Part shown: positions 1-12,360 of the stretch, in pieces | Position numbering within the stretch: the stretch's first letter is position 1 | How the letters are laid out: every line of letters starts with the position of its first letter | Assembly: GCA_006384855.1 (NCBI GenBank) | Contig: VCJN01001336.1 | Span: forward strand, 1-64,000 | Reading direction: 5' to 3' | DNA length: 64,000 nt | From: Tetraselmis striata | Taxonomy: Eukaryota > Chlorophyta > Chlorodendrophyceae > Chlorodendrales > Chlorodendraceae | Program-made: the position numbers and the translations under genes | Notes under the pieces: generated by a model | The model's database searches: none | The model's input: only the letters and a program-made list of their open reading frames with translations | Told to the model about the DNA's origin: nothing

Positions 1-3
1 CAA

Positions 4-37
<34 letters not shown>
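4..37. repeat. 34-base G homopolymer
   Basis: An uninterrupted G run, so C on the coding strand of the SDA1-like gene. It lies in the intron beyond the last visible exon. It is one of more than thirty such runs in the window, nearly all in introns. Confidence 0.9.
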
Positions 38-38
<1 letters not shown>

Positions 39-294
39 GAATGGCGCGGCCAGCTGCGCATCATGCGCAGCCCCTCCACCCTTCCTGGCGCCCCAGGCTG
101 GGCGGGGCAGTGACCGCCACCCCGGTCGCACACCAGATGGCTGCGCCAGTAGGGGCTGGCGAGTCGCAACGGGGCAACGCGGCCGTTTCTGGACATTCGC
201 GGCCATATAGGTTTGAATCGGCCCAGCAATAAGCGGGCGGGACTCCAAGCAGGGCCGGGGGGGTGGGAGGAGAGGGGGGGGGGGGGGGGGGGAC

Positions 295-1249
295 CTGCAC
301 GAGGGCCGCCAGGATCTGGGTCTCGTCGCGCTGGTGCGGCGCGATGTACTTCTGCAGGAAGGGGTAGAAGTTGAGCAGCTGCAGCTTGTGCACGCCCACC
401 ACGCGGCTGGTCAGCTGCATCATCGCCACGCGCGTCTCCCAGCGCTCGTTGGACCCGCGCAGGCGGGCGAGTAGCTTCTCAGCAAACGTCTGCGGAAAGG
501 GGGGGGGGCGCCGGGCAGGGCGCGCGCGTCAGCCGCCGCCGGGGGTGGGACATTGGGACCGCACGCTGCTGCTGCTGCTGCCGGTGGTGATAGTGGCGGA
601 TGGGGCGCATCAGGCGGCGCAGAGTTGGGGCGTGGGGGCTCCCCGGGGCCGCGCGCCTGCGGGTCATGCAGCAGCTGGATGGCGGAGAACGCCTCGTGCA
701 CGACGTTGCTCTGCCGCGCCTCCTGCTTCTTCACCGCCGACATGACGCGCTTCAGGCGCGCCGCCTTCTTGCGCTTGGTGGAGGCGGTGCCCTTCTTGGT
801 GGCGTTGTAAAACTCCTTGGCCGAGGGGCGCTCCGCCTGCGCCGCCCCGCCACACAGCCCCTCAGCGCCATAGTCAAACCCTGCCTCATAAACACTCGAC
901 AGAGCCCTCCCCGACCCCCCCAACCCCCGGCACTTCGCCGGCTCGCTGCCCTCCGCCCCACACACCCCGCGCGCCGCACCTTGCCGCCCTCTTCCAGCTC
1001 GTCCTCCTCCTCGTTCTCCTCCCGCTCGTCCTGGCCCAGGAAGAACTTCACGGCCGCCAGCATCACGGGGCTGCTCTTGTTTGTGGTCGCGCTCGCTGCG
1101 CCCCCGCCACGCACACAGGCCGCCGCGTCAGCAGCCCGGCCGCCAGCCACCCCTGCCCATGCCCCCTCCTAATGCCCCCCCCCCCCCCCCCCTCCACACA
1201 CCACCGCCCACATCCCCCAATGTCGCAGGCGGCGCTCCTCACCAAGCTG

Positions 1250-1282
<33 letters not shown>

Positions 1283-2779
1283 GGAGCTGCTCACCAATGA
1301 CATTGACCGTCTTGGCATCGCGCCAGATGTTGCGCCGGTAAAGCTCCGTCATCACCGCCAGGGACTTCTTGGCGGCCGCCTCGTGCTCGTCCTGCCGGGT
1401 CACGGAGTCCCGGAGTGGAGTGAAGGGGGGGGGGGGGGGGGGGGGAGGAGGGAGGGGGGAGCTGAGTCGGCTGGCGCCACAGCATGCTACCTCCCCCAGG
1501 GCTCCCTCTTTTAGCTCAGCAACACCACACCCCCAATCCCAGCACTGCCGCCGCCGTTGCCACCACGGGGGCGGCCTTGCCTGCAGCATGCTGTACAGAA
1601 AGTTCTGCACGGAGCGGTTCAGCTTGTCGTTGCGGTGCTTCAGGTTGCTGGCCTTGATGTCTGTTGCGCAGGCAGGGAAGGGGGCCCGGGGGGGAGCTGC
1701 CTCAGCCCGGGGCAGGGGAGGGCAGGAAAGGGCGGCAAAGTGATGGTTTGGGTTTGGGTGTGTGGGTGCTGTTGCGGGAGGGCGCACCCGCAATGATGTG
1801 GCGGTGCAGCAGCTGGCGCAGCGCCTTGTTGTTGCAGCGGAACAGGCGGAAGAAGAGCGGCAGCAGCTGGATGGGGCTCACCTGCAGGAGGGTGGGGAGG
1901 GGGGAGGGGGGTCGGAGGCTGGCGGCGCATGCGTTCCTGTCCGGCTGCCCCCGGCTGTCACTGTGCCGCCTTTTTGGTTGGCAAGCGGGGGGGGGGGGGG
2001 GGGGGGGGCGGCACACCTGCCCCCGGTTGCGCAGCAGGATGAGCGCCTGCACCAGCGACCGGCACAGCGCCGGCTCCAGCACCGCATATTGCTCCTCCAG
2101 CAGCTTGGACACCTCGTTGTGGAACTCCGCGGTGTGCTCCGGGAAGCAGCCGCACACCTGGGGGGTGCGGACGCGGAGATGGAGAGGAGTGCGCCATCAG
2201 CACGAGGCAGGCTGGCCGCGGCAACTGGCGAGTACCCGGGTCCCCGGCGGCACAGCAGAGCAGAAGGGGGGGAAGGGGGGGGGGGGGGGGGGGGGGGGGA
2301 CAGGGCGCTTGCCTGTGCCACAAAGGTGACGAGGTCGGCGAACTCGCGCGCATCCTTGCTGGGGTTGAGCGCAAAGAGATCAAGGCACGCCTTGTAGTGG
2401 CGGTACTGCGCGGCGGCGGGGAGCGGGCTAGCGTGAGCACGGTGCAGCGGGCGCGCTCTGCAGGGCCAGCGCTGCTGGAGTCGGCCGGGACGCGGGGGAA
2501 GGAGGAGGTGTGTGTGTTTGGGGGGCAGGGGGAGGGGGGGGGGGGGGGGGGGGGGGTGGAGGGAAACCTGCAGGAGGAACTCGTCCTCGTGGCCCTCGGG
2601 GTCACGCTTGATCTTGCCCTGAGCAGCAAGCGGTTCAGCGGAAGGTGTCAGCGGGCAGAGGGTCCCCAGGGCGCAGAGTCGGCAGGCGCTCAGCCTGGAG
2701 CGGGGGATGTGCGCTGACGAGACGCCACGCAGCGATTACCCCTCCCTCTCTCCCGCCCTCCCTCTGCGTAGGCTGAGGT

Positions 2780-2831
<52 letters not shown>

Positions 2832-3105
2832 GAGAACAAGTGATTTGTCGCACCTAGAAAGCATCACCGAGGCCCGCAGGCGCACTGCTGAAGCTCGTAT
2901 GAAGCACACATGTCCAGACACATAAAGCTATATTATGTATCATATCTGGGTGAGTGCGCGTGGTAGTGGGAAGGGCTGTAGAGTTGGACCTTTGGGCCTC
3001 CATGGCGCATTGTAATAGCGACAACGCTCACACGCAATAACGACTATAAGCTCACACCCGCCCTCCTCACCCTGTGTCTCTGCATGGTGTCAGCCGAGGG
3101 ATCTG

Positions 3106-3146
<41 letters not shown>

Positions 3147-3457
3147 CCCCATTCCGCCCCCGTTCCCAGTTAATGCCGCCCGACCTCCTCTTCTACCCCC
3201 CACCCTCCGGAAGCGTCGCAGGAGATACTGTCGACACAGGCACGTCCGTTTGCAGCCCCACGCCTCCGTGACACCTTCCCGCATAAACCAGCAGAGTCCA
3301 GCGCCAGGCCGGCGGGCCGGCCAGCGCGGATGACAACTGCGGCGGCGGCAGTGGCAGGTGGTCGGCGGCGAGTGGAGTCCCCGGCGAGGGCGGCGGCGGC
3401 GCGGCGCACCTGCAGCGTCAGCAGGTCCAGCCCCCCCGTGGACGACTTATCGTTCAT
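295..3457 (-). CDS. SDA1: SDA1 homologue (60S ribosome biogenesis), 5' part, 10 exons
   Basis: SDA1/SDAD1 proteins act in the nucleolus and nucleus in maturation and export of pre-60S ribosomal subunits. I read ten exons on the minus strand: 3457-3410, 2618-2568, 2405-2313, 2157-2017, 1881-1788, 1660-1581, 1391-1295, 1095-980, 836-657 and 489-295. All phases join and give about 365 residues. Family landmarks in order are IKRDPEGHEDEFLLQ, QYRHYKACLDLFALNPS, the LFRCNNKALRQLLHRHI stretch, NDKLNRSVQNFLYSML, LYRRNIWRDAKTVNVI, a basic KKGTASTKRKKAARLKR stretch, LLHDPQTFAEKLL and FYPFLQKYIAPHQRDE. The start is the ATG opening MNDKSSTGG. The remaining C-terminal half lies beyond the left edge. Introns 3, 6 and 9 use GC donors. 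Most introns carry a long coding-strand C run. Assignment rests on remembered family motifs; exon joins are inferred from phase. Confidence 0.9.
2783..2828. repeat. (GA)n microsatellite
   Basis: About 23 perfect GA dinucleotide units inside the long first intron of the SDA1-like gene. The intron also contains a C run on the plus strand at 3111-3144, the opposite orientation to the other runs in this gene. Confidence 0.95.
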
Positions 3458-3459
3458 CT

Positions 3460-4960
3460 TGCCCGGCTTCGCAGGAGATGGCAAGGCTTGCTTCGTGGGG
3501 GCTTGCGGCCTGCAGGCTGCCGCACTAGGCGACCGGGCTGCCCGGTGTTTGCTGCGGTGTATGTCGTCGTCGGCGGCCGAAGTGGCGCACTCGTCGTCCC
3601 GGCCGCCGTCTTCGTCGTCGTCGCGTCGTCGACCCGCCGCGCGCCGCGCCGCCGCCCCCCGCCGTGCCGTGACGGCGAGGCGCGTGACATGCGCCACTAA
3701 TCGCACCGGCCCGCCCGACAACCGCTTCCTGAAAGCCTGAGAGCGCGCCACGCGCGCCGCCGCCCCTCATCATCTGGCCACGTACATACACTTGCTCACA
3801 AAAGTGTTGCCCCATTTGTCAAGCATCAGCAATTTATTGTAGATTTGCCCATTATGAGCCCTCACCTTCGTTTCCGGCCGCGCCCTTCCATGTGTCATAC
3901 GTGAACACGACATCATGCGTGGGGGGAGTCCTAAGCGGCGTTTGTTGTGCTCTCGTTGTAAAAGCCATACGTGTGCGTGTCATTGTTCAGAGGTGGTAAT
4001 GAATTTGATAACCCAATGTCACGAGGGCACGAATTTTTATTTATATCGCACGTATATGCGTTCTATATGTACGGATGCACGCCAAGAGTTAGCTCTACCA
4101 TCGTAGAGCACATTCACAAAGGCGCGCTCTCCCCACTGACCTTTGATATGCAAGCAAGTGAGAAGTTCCGGCATGACGGCCAACTGCGATGAATCCTTTC
4201 TCCAAAACCAGCTCACCTACAATTGTTGTCCGCGTTCAATGCGCCCTTGGTAGAGCTGGGCTTCAGCCCACATTGCGCAGGGGTGCAGCCCCCAAGTCAG
4301 CGGGTGGGTCCCTATGGTCACCTGCTAGGGCATCGTCCAGGGTATGTGTTAGGGCTGGCCATCAATACGCTCCCATGGCCTGCTATTGGGCTGCGCCTAG
4401 CGGGGCCCTAAGCGGGGAAAATCCGCCCGCGCGGGGCGAGTACATCGCCTTTTTATCGGGATGCGGGTCGCGCGGTAAGCCATTGTTCTAGGATTTGTTG
4501 GAGAACCTAAACATATTTGCATCGGGCCCCCCGTATCCCCCTCGGTTATATTTCCAGCGAGGGCCCCGGCAGGGTTCGAATCAGCGCATAGCGGAATCAC
4601 GAGCGTAACATGCAGGCCCCCCCTCCGCCACCTATCACATCTCAAGCCGTTGATGAATATTCTAAGTTAATTATATCATTAAAATGCGCCACTGTACCAC
4701 TCGGCGGTCGGCGGCGCCGGTGCAGACGTGGCGATATGGACCAATACGTACAAGGCAAGACTTACGAGGGGGACTGTATATATCCGACCATTTACGGAGG
4801 CATTATGAATAACCAAGCGAAGCTCCCGCGCCCAACGAGCCCCAAGAACCGCCCTCGCCCGGCAAACAGCATGAGGCTCACGCCCCGAAGCCCTTATGAG
4901 ATCGGATGTTGCCTCATGACCGGCGGCTTTTGCGCGTCGCTGCTCCCGACGGCCGCGAGG
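3460..4960. other. intergenic, no gene recognised
   Basis: From the SDA1 start codon to the LTR element there are only short ORFs with no recognisable protein. The first 300 bases are GC-rich and would hold the SDA1 promoter and 5' leader. Beyond about 3770 composition falls and the sequence is unique within the window. A match to a Pol III B box occurs at 4574-4582 but has no A box. Confidence 0.5.
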
Positions 4961-4965
4961 CCCAC

Positions 4966-5837
4966 TGTTATGTACTCTACACTGCTGTACTTTGTACTGC
5001 GGGAGCCGACGAAGGAGCGAAGAACTGGCGACTGAGGCGGACGAGAACGAGTACAAGCCAAGCGAAGTACGAGTATGAGCATTGCGAGTGCGAGTACAAG
5101 TGAAGGCGAAGTACTGGTACGAGGACGACGAGGCGACAGTACGAGCGACTGCAAGGCGACTAGTAGTGCAGGACAGTATTACGAGTACCCACATGGGGTG
5201 CGAGTAACCTGTATGTACCTGCGTACCAGCAGCGGCGATTGTCGTACGCTATGGTGTCACCTGTTAGAGGATGATGATACCAAGCGTTAGATGGAGCGCT
5301 GCCTTAGGAGTGTCTTAGCAGTAGGTACTAGAACCTACTGGAACAATCTAGAACGCTATAGCATTTGCTATAGCAATAGTAGTGAAATATTATATCACTG
5401 TGCTGCGGACAGACGAAGGTGCTAGGAACCTGTCTGTAGTTAGTTGTGTGTTACTAAAATAGCAACGGGCCGCGGATTAGGACCGCACACGTCGATTTTA
5501 GTATTAGTATAGTAGTTACACGCAGCACAAGTGGTGGGAATTGGAATCTATACACAGCGCACGGAATGACGGAAACCAGCGACTATAAATAGGCCGGCAA
5601 AACCACCGCCGGGCAAGTCACCCAGGTTACCGGCATTCCGGTACTGTAAGAATCCCTTTTCCCAAATCTCCGCTCATTATTCCTAGCCGTGTGGAATAAC
5701 GATCCAATAATGGGCCCTCGACACAGCTCCTGCTTTAGGACTATCTATGGCTAGACGACTATTCGGCCCAAGTCCTAAGGGGGCTGTAACACTTGGTTTC
5801 GGAGCGGTGACCGGAGCACATGGTTCCGGATTCCACA
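4966..5837 (+). repeat. LTR copy A (complete, 872 bp)
   Basis: Begins TGTTATG and ends ATTCCACA. It contains the short internal inverted partner TGTGGAAT at 5690-5697, which can pair with its own 3' end and enclose a loop of about 130 bases. It differs from copies B and C at several shared sites (ACAATC versus ACCATC near 5342; AGCAACG versus AGCGACG near 5460), so B and C are more similar to each other than to A. Confidence 0.8.
5584..5591 (+). promoter_or_regulatory. TATA box of LTR copy A
   Basis: TATAAATA, about 250 bases before the LTR 3' end, a plausible U3 promoter position. The same motif is preserved in copy B near 8180 and in inverted copy C near 8530. Confidence 0.5.
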
Positions 5838-7560
5838 AGAGAAGCGGCATAGCGACGAGAGCGAGAGGCGAGATAGGGACAGAAGAAGACTTCAGATGTC
5901 AAGGATCCTATGGCGGGGACGCCCACCGAGGATGCGCACCGGCTTTGATAGATGGAGTCAAGTTCGACGTGGCGAGAACGATGTAGCGACGATGAGGAGG
6001 ATGCGACAACGAGCGAGCGAAATTATGAACTAGCGAAGGGACGAAGATCGCGAGTACCAAGAAGCAGCCGAACGTTCGATCTGAGATGTGTAACGATGAC
6101 GCTGCAAGCTGCGAAGCCATGAGGGCGGAGCAACGTGCGACTCGCGACCCCAGCTACAGTTCCGACGACGCGAGTTGGCGATGGCGCGACATCAACCAGA
6201 ACCGACCTGTATCAGCCGTTATCGGCACAGTAGCGACTACTGGTAACGAGCTGGTATAGCGAACAAGAAAAACCGCAGATTTTTTTTTCTGCGATGAAGA
6301 ATGAACCTGCCACATGAAAATCGAACTCAGAAGACGAAGAAGACAGAACAGCTGTGGTTACCGGTACAACCATGAGGTGCTGGTACGATTAATTTCGTAC
6401 GCGAGTACAAAACTGCTGCAGACTCAGATTCGAGGAGAGCGCTGCGAGATTATGACATGAGCCGTCAGGTGAAAATCCTGGGTGACCACGGCTCAATGTC
6501 CGGACGCACGCATTTCTCTCGACATGATGCGGTATGGCGGAGGAGATCCTGCTGCCTGCTGCCAAGACAGAAGACTCGACGACGGCCAACGCGACGATAG
6601 ATGGCGCGATGGGAGCTGCGAAGAGGCGACCGAGACTCGGCGCGTTACCTGCCTGTACATGCTGTATGCTGTACGGTACCGAATGGAGCGCGTCGTACCA
6701 CAGCAGACACCGAAGGAGCGACTACGGATCTACTGTGGAGGCCATGGGTATAAATACAGGAAAAACAGGAGGATATTTGCAGAAGTATGTCTACGACTCA
6801 ATGCATCATAACCGAATACAATATCACCGGTATGAGAAGATGACTACGACTACAAATGGCGAGGAGGTATCCGGTATGGGACGGTTATCTACTTGCGGAA
6901 GTACTGTAAGGTACTGGCCAATGATTCCCTCTACCAGCCCTGCTACGAGCTTTGACCGAAATCGAGAGTAGAAAAATCCGTGGACGACATGCGCCTACGG
7001 TTCAGCGAGTGAGCGACTCCAAGCACGAGTGCTGTATCGGGCGCGACATGTGACGCACCGACGACATCGCGAGCAGCGACGACCTACTGCTAAGCGATGA
7101 GCGACACCGAAGCGCTGCGTGCCGATGCCGACACCGCTGAGAAGATGCGAGCATGCTAACTCGGCGAACTGCGACGCAAGAGCCTATGGTATATGATCTT
7201 CGACCACGACTACGCGAGTGTGCGTTCCGATGGCGGGAGCGATGGCGCACACGCTACGAGTCAATGGGGACTTGCGACAGTTCGACGCGACGAGGCTGAG
7301 CTCGAAGAATGCTGCATTTCTGTGGCTACCCACCGAGCGACACCTATCGGTGCCATTGGTGGCGATTTGCTGCAACTTGCTGCACCACCAGATGATGCTC
7401 GACTATGAGGATTTTTTTTTTCCGAAGGGACTGCCTCTATGACGAGTGTCACCACTGTACATACTGTACATATTCTGGCTACGCGACTCTACAACGACGA
7501 CCGAGTTCTGCTGAACGTACTGGCGAACAGCGCGGCCGCTGTTCATTAACAGGGTGAGAG
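5838..7560 (+). other. internal region of LTR element, non-coding
   Basis: About 1.7 kb between direct LTR copies A and B. Open frames are short and match no gag, protease, integrase, reverse transcriptase or RNase H motif that I know. There is a short T-run hairpin around 6278-6295 (CGCAGA then T's then TCTGCG). It probably carries only packaging and priming signals. Confidence 0.5.
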
Positions 7561-9153
7561 TGTTATGTACTCTACACTGCTGTACTTTGTACTGCGGGAG
7601 CCGACGAAGGAGCGAAGAACTGGCGACTGAGGCGGACGAGAACGAGTACAAGCCAAGCGAAGTACGAGTATGAGCATTGCGAGTGCGAGTACAAGTGAAG
7701 GCGAAGTACTGGTACGAGGACGACGAGGCGACAGTACGAGCGACTGCAAGGCGACTAGTAGTGCAGGACAGTATTACGAGTACCCACATGGGGTGCGAGT
7801 AACCTGTATGTACCTGCGTACCAGCAGCGGCGATTGTCGTACGCTATGGTGTCACCTGTTAGAGGATGATGATACCAAGCGTTAGATGGAGCGCTGCCTT
7901 AGGAGTGTCTTAGCAGTAGGTACTAGAACCTACTGGAACCATCTAGAACGCTATAGCATTTGCTATAGCAATAGTAGTGAAATATTATATCACTGTGCTG
8001 CGGACAGACGAAGGTGCTAGGAACCTGTCTGTAGTTAGTTGTGTGTTACTAAAATAGCGACGGGCCGCGGATTAGGACCGCACACGTCGATTTTAGTATT
8101 AGTATAGTAGTTACACGCAGCACAAGTGGTGGGAATTGGAATCTATACACAGCGCACGGAATGACGGAAACCAGCGACTATAAATAGGCCGGCAAAACCA
8201 CCGCCGGGCAAGTCACCCAGGTTACCGGCATTCCGGTACTGTAAGAATCCCTTTTCCCAAATCTCCGCTCATTATTCCTAGCCGTGTGGAATCCGGAACC
8301 ATGTGCTCCGGTCACCGCTCCGAAACCAAGAGTTACAGCCCCCTTAGGACTTAGGCCGAATAGTCGTCTAGCCATAGATAGTCCTAAAGCAGGAGCTGTG
8401 TCGAGGGTCCATTGGATCGTTATTCCACACGGCTAGGAATAATGAGCGGAGATTTGGGAAAAGGGATTCTTACAGTACCGGAATGCCGGTAACCTGGGTG
8501 ACTTGCCCGGCGGTGGTTTTGCCGGCCTATTTATAGTCGCTGGTTTCCGTCATTCCGTGCGCTGTGTATAGATTCCAATTCCCACCACTTGTGCTGCGTG
8601 TAACTACTATACTAATACTAAAATCGACGTGTGCGGTCCTAATCCGCGGCCCGTCGCTATTTTAGTAACACACAACTAACTACAGACAGGTTCCTAGCAC
8701 CTTCGTCTGTCCGCAGCACAGTGATATAATATTTCACTACTATTGCTATAGCAAATGCTGTAGCGTTCTAGATGGTTCCAGTAGGTTCTAGTACCTACTG
8801 CTAAGACACTCCTAAGGCAGCGCTCCATCTAACGCTTGGTATCATCATCCTCTAACAGGTGACACCATAGCGTACGACAATCGCCGCTGCTGGTACGCAG
8901 GTACATACAGGTTACTCGCACCCCATGTGGGTACTCGTAATACTGTCCTGCACTACTAGTCGCCTTGCAGTCGCTCGTACTGTCGCCTCGTCGTCCTCGT
9001 ACCAGTACTTCGCCTTCACTTGTACTCGCACTCGCAATGCTCATACTCGTACTTCGCTTGGCTTGTACTCGTTCTCGTCCGCCTCAGTCGCCAGTTCTTC
9101 GCTCCTTCGTCGGCTCCCGCAGTACAAAGTACAGCAGTGTAGAGTACATAACA
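7561..9153. repeat. 732-bp inverted repeat (LTR palindrome) with 129-bp loop
   Basis: Arm 1 is LTR copy B, 7561-8292, cut short after TGTGGAAT. Arm 2 is the corresponding part of copy C, 8422-9153. The loop 8293-8421 is the 3' end of copy C. Both outer ends stop exactly at the LTR terminal TG. The arms differ at very few positions (for example CTATAGC versus CTACAGC). The junction 8285-8292 coincides with the short inverted partners TGTGGAAT and ATTCCACA found within a single LTR. Confidence 0.85.
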
Positions 9154-9349
9154 CCCACTACATTGTGCCGGCACACAAGACTCACACAAATTGCCACAGC
9201 TACAAAGATTGTTAGTTTCAGATTTGTGAAGTGATTTGAAAATGCGGACGGTATTATTATGCTCGGTGGGTGCGACTCCGCCAAGGATTGTGGTGAATGT
9301 CCATACCGGAGAGATTGCTTCTTGGTCGCGGACTAGTCTGGTCGCACTA

Positions 9350-10620
9350 CAATGGCGGAGGTCAAGGGGACAGGTGCGGTAGTAGTATTTTATCACCCAC
9401 AGTCGTTCATAAAAGTATGTCGTTGTTATCAACCCCGGACGACAGTATGTCCCGACCGCACCATGTTATTCACGCTATATATCGTATAAATCGTTATAGG
9501 TGCGGTAGCTTTTTATCACCCACGATCGTTCATACAAGTATGTCGTTATTATCATCAATCTCGGATAGTTTGTCCCGACCGCACAGTGGTAGTCACGCAC
9601 GCTATATCTTGTCAACGATAAATTCTTACAAGTGCAATAGCTTTTTATCACCCACAATAGTGAATATGAGTATATCACCAACCTGGACAGTAGTCATGCT
9701 ATGTTGGATCAACGTGAAATTATTGTCAAAAGTTGTGAACGCCGGACATTATGTCCCGAAAGTATTTGTAAGTTACGATATATTTCCCATGGTCGTTCAT
9801 TCAAGTATGTCGTTATTATCATCAACCCTGGACGATAGTACGTCCCGACCGCACAGTGTAAGTCACGCTAATATCGTGTCAACGATAAATCGATCGATTC
9901 AAGTGCATTAACTTTTTTCGCACCCACAATCGTTTATACGAGTATGTCACCAACCCGGACAGTAGTCAACACGCTATATCGGGTCAACGTGAAATTTCCA
10001 CAGCAAGTCGTGAACGCCTTACATTATGTGCCGGCAGTACTAGTAACGATGTATCGTGTCAATGTGAAATCGTTACAAGTGCGGTAGTATTTGATCAGCC
10101 ACGGTTGTTCATCATAGAAGTATGTCGTTATCATCAACCCCGGACAGTGTAAGTCACGCAATGTCGTATCAACGATAAATCGTTATAAGTGCGGTAGCTT
10201 TAGCACCCACTATGATCGTACATACGAGTATGTCACCAACACAGACAATATGGAGATAGTCGCACTATATCGGGTCAACGTCAAATCGCTACAAGTCGTG
10301 AACGCTGGACATGTCCTTACAGTTTTAGAAACTATATATGTGTCAAAGTAAAATCGTTACAGGCGCGGTAGTATTTTATCACCCACAATCGTTCATGCAT
10401 GTATGGCCGTGTTATCGTGCTATCAGCAACACCGTACAGTGTTAGTAACGATAAATCGTACCAACGATATGTCGTTACAAGTGCGGTAGTTTCTATCACC
10501 CGCGTTCATACAAGTATGCCATCATCAACGCCGGACAATGTGTCCCTAGCGCACAACAGTGTTAGCAACCATGTATTGTGTCAACGATAAATTGCTACAA
10601 GTGGGGCGTTATACATGGTA
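9350..10620 (+). repeat. degenerate tandem repeats, unit about 130-170 bp
   Basis: Roughly eight or nine diverged units. Each contains a GTTCATACAAGTATGTCG-like segment, a TCAACCCCGGACA-like segment, GTCCCGACCGCACA, a TCGTGTCAACGATAAATCG-like segment and a TACAAGTGCGGTAG-like segment. Units of the same family lie in inverted orientation at 13000-13563. No open frame crosses the array. Confidence 0.8.
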
Positions 10621-12011
10621 ATGGAGGCCGCATCGACGGCGGCGAAGGAGGAGGAGGAGGAGGAGGCGGAGGAGGAGGTGGAGACATGAGGAAGAAGAGG
10701 CATCGGAGGCATCGGCGGCGATGGAGGAGGAGGCGAAGATGGAGGGGGAGGCAAGGGAGGAGGAGGAGGAGGAGGAGGATCACGCGTACGGGGGGCGGAT
10801 AGTACTACGGCTGTGAACTGGAGAGACATGTATGGGCATGTACTCATCATGCACCGTAGCAGTTGACACCATCATGATTATAATTCAGTACCCACCTACT
10901 AGCTTTGCGACGGTCTGGCGTGTCGTAGAGTGGTGCGTTAGGTGGGGGGGGGGGGGGGGGGGGTGCGAGACGGCGTACCTCGTCGTACGTATCAGCGCGG
11001 AAGTAAGCGTATCAAAGCTATGTAAACTTATTTACACCTACTATTCACATCCTGGGTCACATTGTAATCACGTTTTATTGTTGCAACGAATACTCGTATA
11101 AGGCCGCTGGTGTAACACGAGGCCGGAATCTGCAGCGGGTGAGTCTAACACGAGATGGCGTTGATACGTGCATGAGTGCAATGCAGTAACGGCGGTAGGA
11201 AATCATTCAGGGCAGTCAGGTAAGGGTAGGATGTAGAGTGGCATTGTTGATATCAACCTGAAAATGCAACACATATAATTATGCCCGCAGCTCGCTGTCC
11301 GCTCCGTCCCCGGTGCCCGCAGCCCGCTGCCTGATGCCTTCTCGTTGACATGTTGCCGTGCCTGCGCAAACATGACTAATCATGTTCACGATATTTATCG
11401 TGTTTATCCTTAGCAACCCCCTAACACGGGGCTCCGGCCCATGTTCACCCGCCATACGCACGATGTGCTGGACTATCACTATTGTTCGCTTGGGGCGGCA
11501 TCTCGCTTTCAATCCGGGGTTGGTGAAGTTGATGAAAACACACAAGTCTTGAAAACTCTAAACCCTAAGGTGACAAGAAAACAACTACCTCACATGCAAC
11601 GATTTAACGCTGACACCACAAACCGTTACTAAGACTGTGTTGCGACGATATACCGTTGGGCCGATCATAGATATGGTGTTTGTTACATACGCCGGGAAAG
11701 TACTGCAACGAATAATCGTGTCCATGATACGTTCACATAGGTCATGTAAGTCCTGCGCTCTGGCTCCGAAACCATGTAGTTATTGTGATGCGCCGCGGCG
11801 GGGTGTCGCGTGCATGCGGCGCAGAAGGGGGAGTTTGGCGGACCGGATTGATCGGTGGAGGTAGGGGCGGGGGAACCGGCTCCAGGGGAGTATGTACGTT
11901 GGAGTGACATACTCAGTATGGGCGGCGTATCTCGGGAAATATGCGATGGTATACACAAAGCGCTATTGCGGTGGTTAACAAATGCGGCCACGCGAAATAT
12001 ATTACATATGC

Positions 12012-12360
12012 ATCATTATCTCCCAAAATGGCGAGGGAATCGCAACAATGTATGCGCAATGACGACACCTTGCAACCCCGACGCCACTTTGGTAGATAAT
12101 GGGCGACGCCATTTACGACTGCCGATGTATGTAATTACACACCGTGTGATTATGACCACATGTGCCCATGTGAAACCGGCGTCATGCATTATCTCCAAAA
12201 ATGGTGTACGAATCGTAACACGGTATGTGCAATGATGATACCTGGCAACCCCGACGCCATTTTGGGGGGAAATGTGTAAAGCCGGGTACGCAGCTGTCAA
12301 TATATGATATTACACACCGTGTGATTAATACCACATGTGCCCAGGTTAACCGGGCGTCGT
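12012..12360 (+). repeat. two-copy direct repeat, about 175 bp
   Basis: Copy one, about 12012-12186, and copy two, about 12187-12360, share segments such as CATTATCTCC, CCCCGACGCCA, TTACACACCGTGTGATTA and CCACATGTGCCCA in the same order. They lie between the inverted arms of the foldback-like element. Confidence 0.65.

Larger units (their letters stand above)
4966..9153 (+). mobile_element. non-autonomous LTR-type element with inverted 3' LTR duplication
   Basis: Three copies of one sequence start with TGTTATGTACTC. Copies A (4966) and B (7561) are direct; copy C (ending 9153) is inverted. The outer ends are flanked by the same five bases, CCCAC, at 4961-4965 and 9154-9158, the expected signature of an integration target duplication. 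Copy A runs to ATTCCACA at 5837, giving an 872-base TG...CA repeat with a TATAAATA box at 5584-5591. The interior, 5838-7560, has no recognisable gag or pol, so this resembles a coding-free (LARD-like) element. Just before copy B the purine-rich AGGGTGAGAG could be a polypurine tract. An alternative reading is a terminal-inverted-repeat DNA element, since the outermost copies are inverted; the TATA box, TG...CA ends and direct A-B pair favour LTR origin. Confidence 0.7.

Noticed and set aside
4540..4620. Possible tRNA: perfect B box GTTCGAATC at 4574-4582
   Set aside because: No A box at the right distance and no pairing acceptor or T stem.
5075..5290. 71-codon ORF present identically in all three LTR copies (MSIASASTSEGEV...)
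   Set aside because: It lies in the LTR, is preserved only because the copies are recent, and its composition reflects GCGA/GTAC-rich DNA. No protein motif.
10578..10850. ORFs rich in Gly, Arg or Pro at the GGA/TCC stretch
   Set aside because: Low-complexity trinucleotide repeat inside the foldback arm; all frames are open for compositional reasons.
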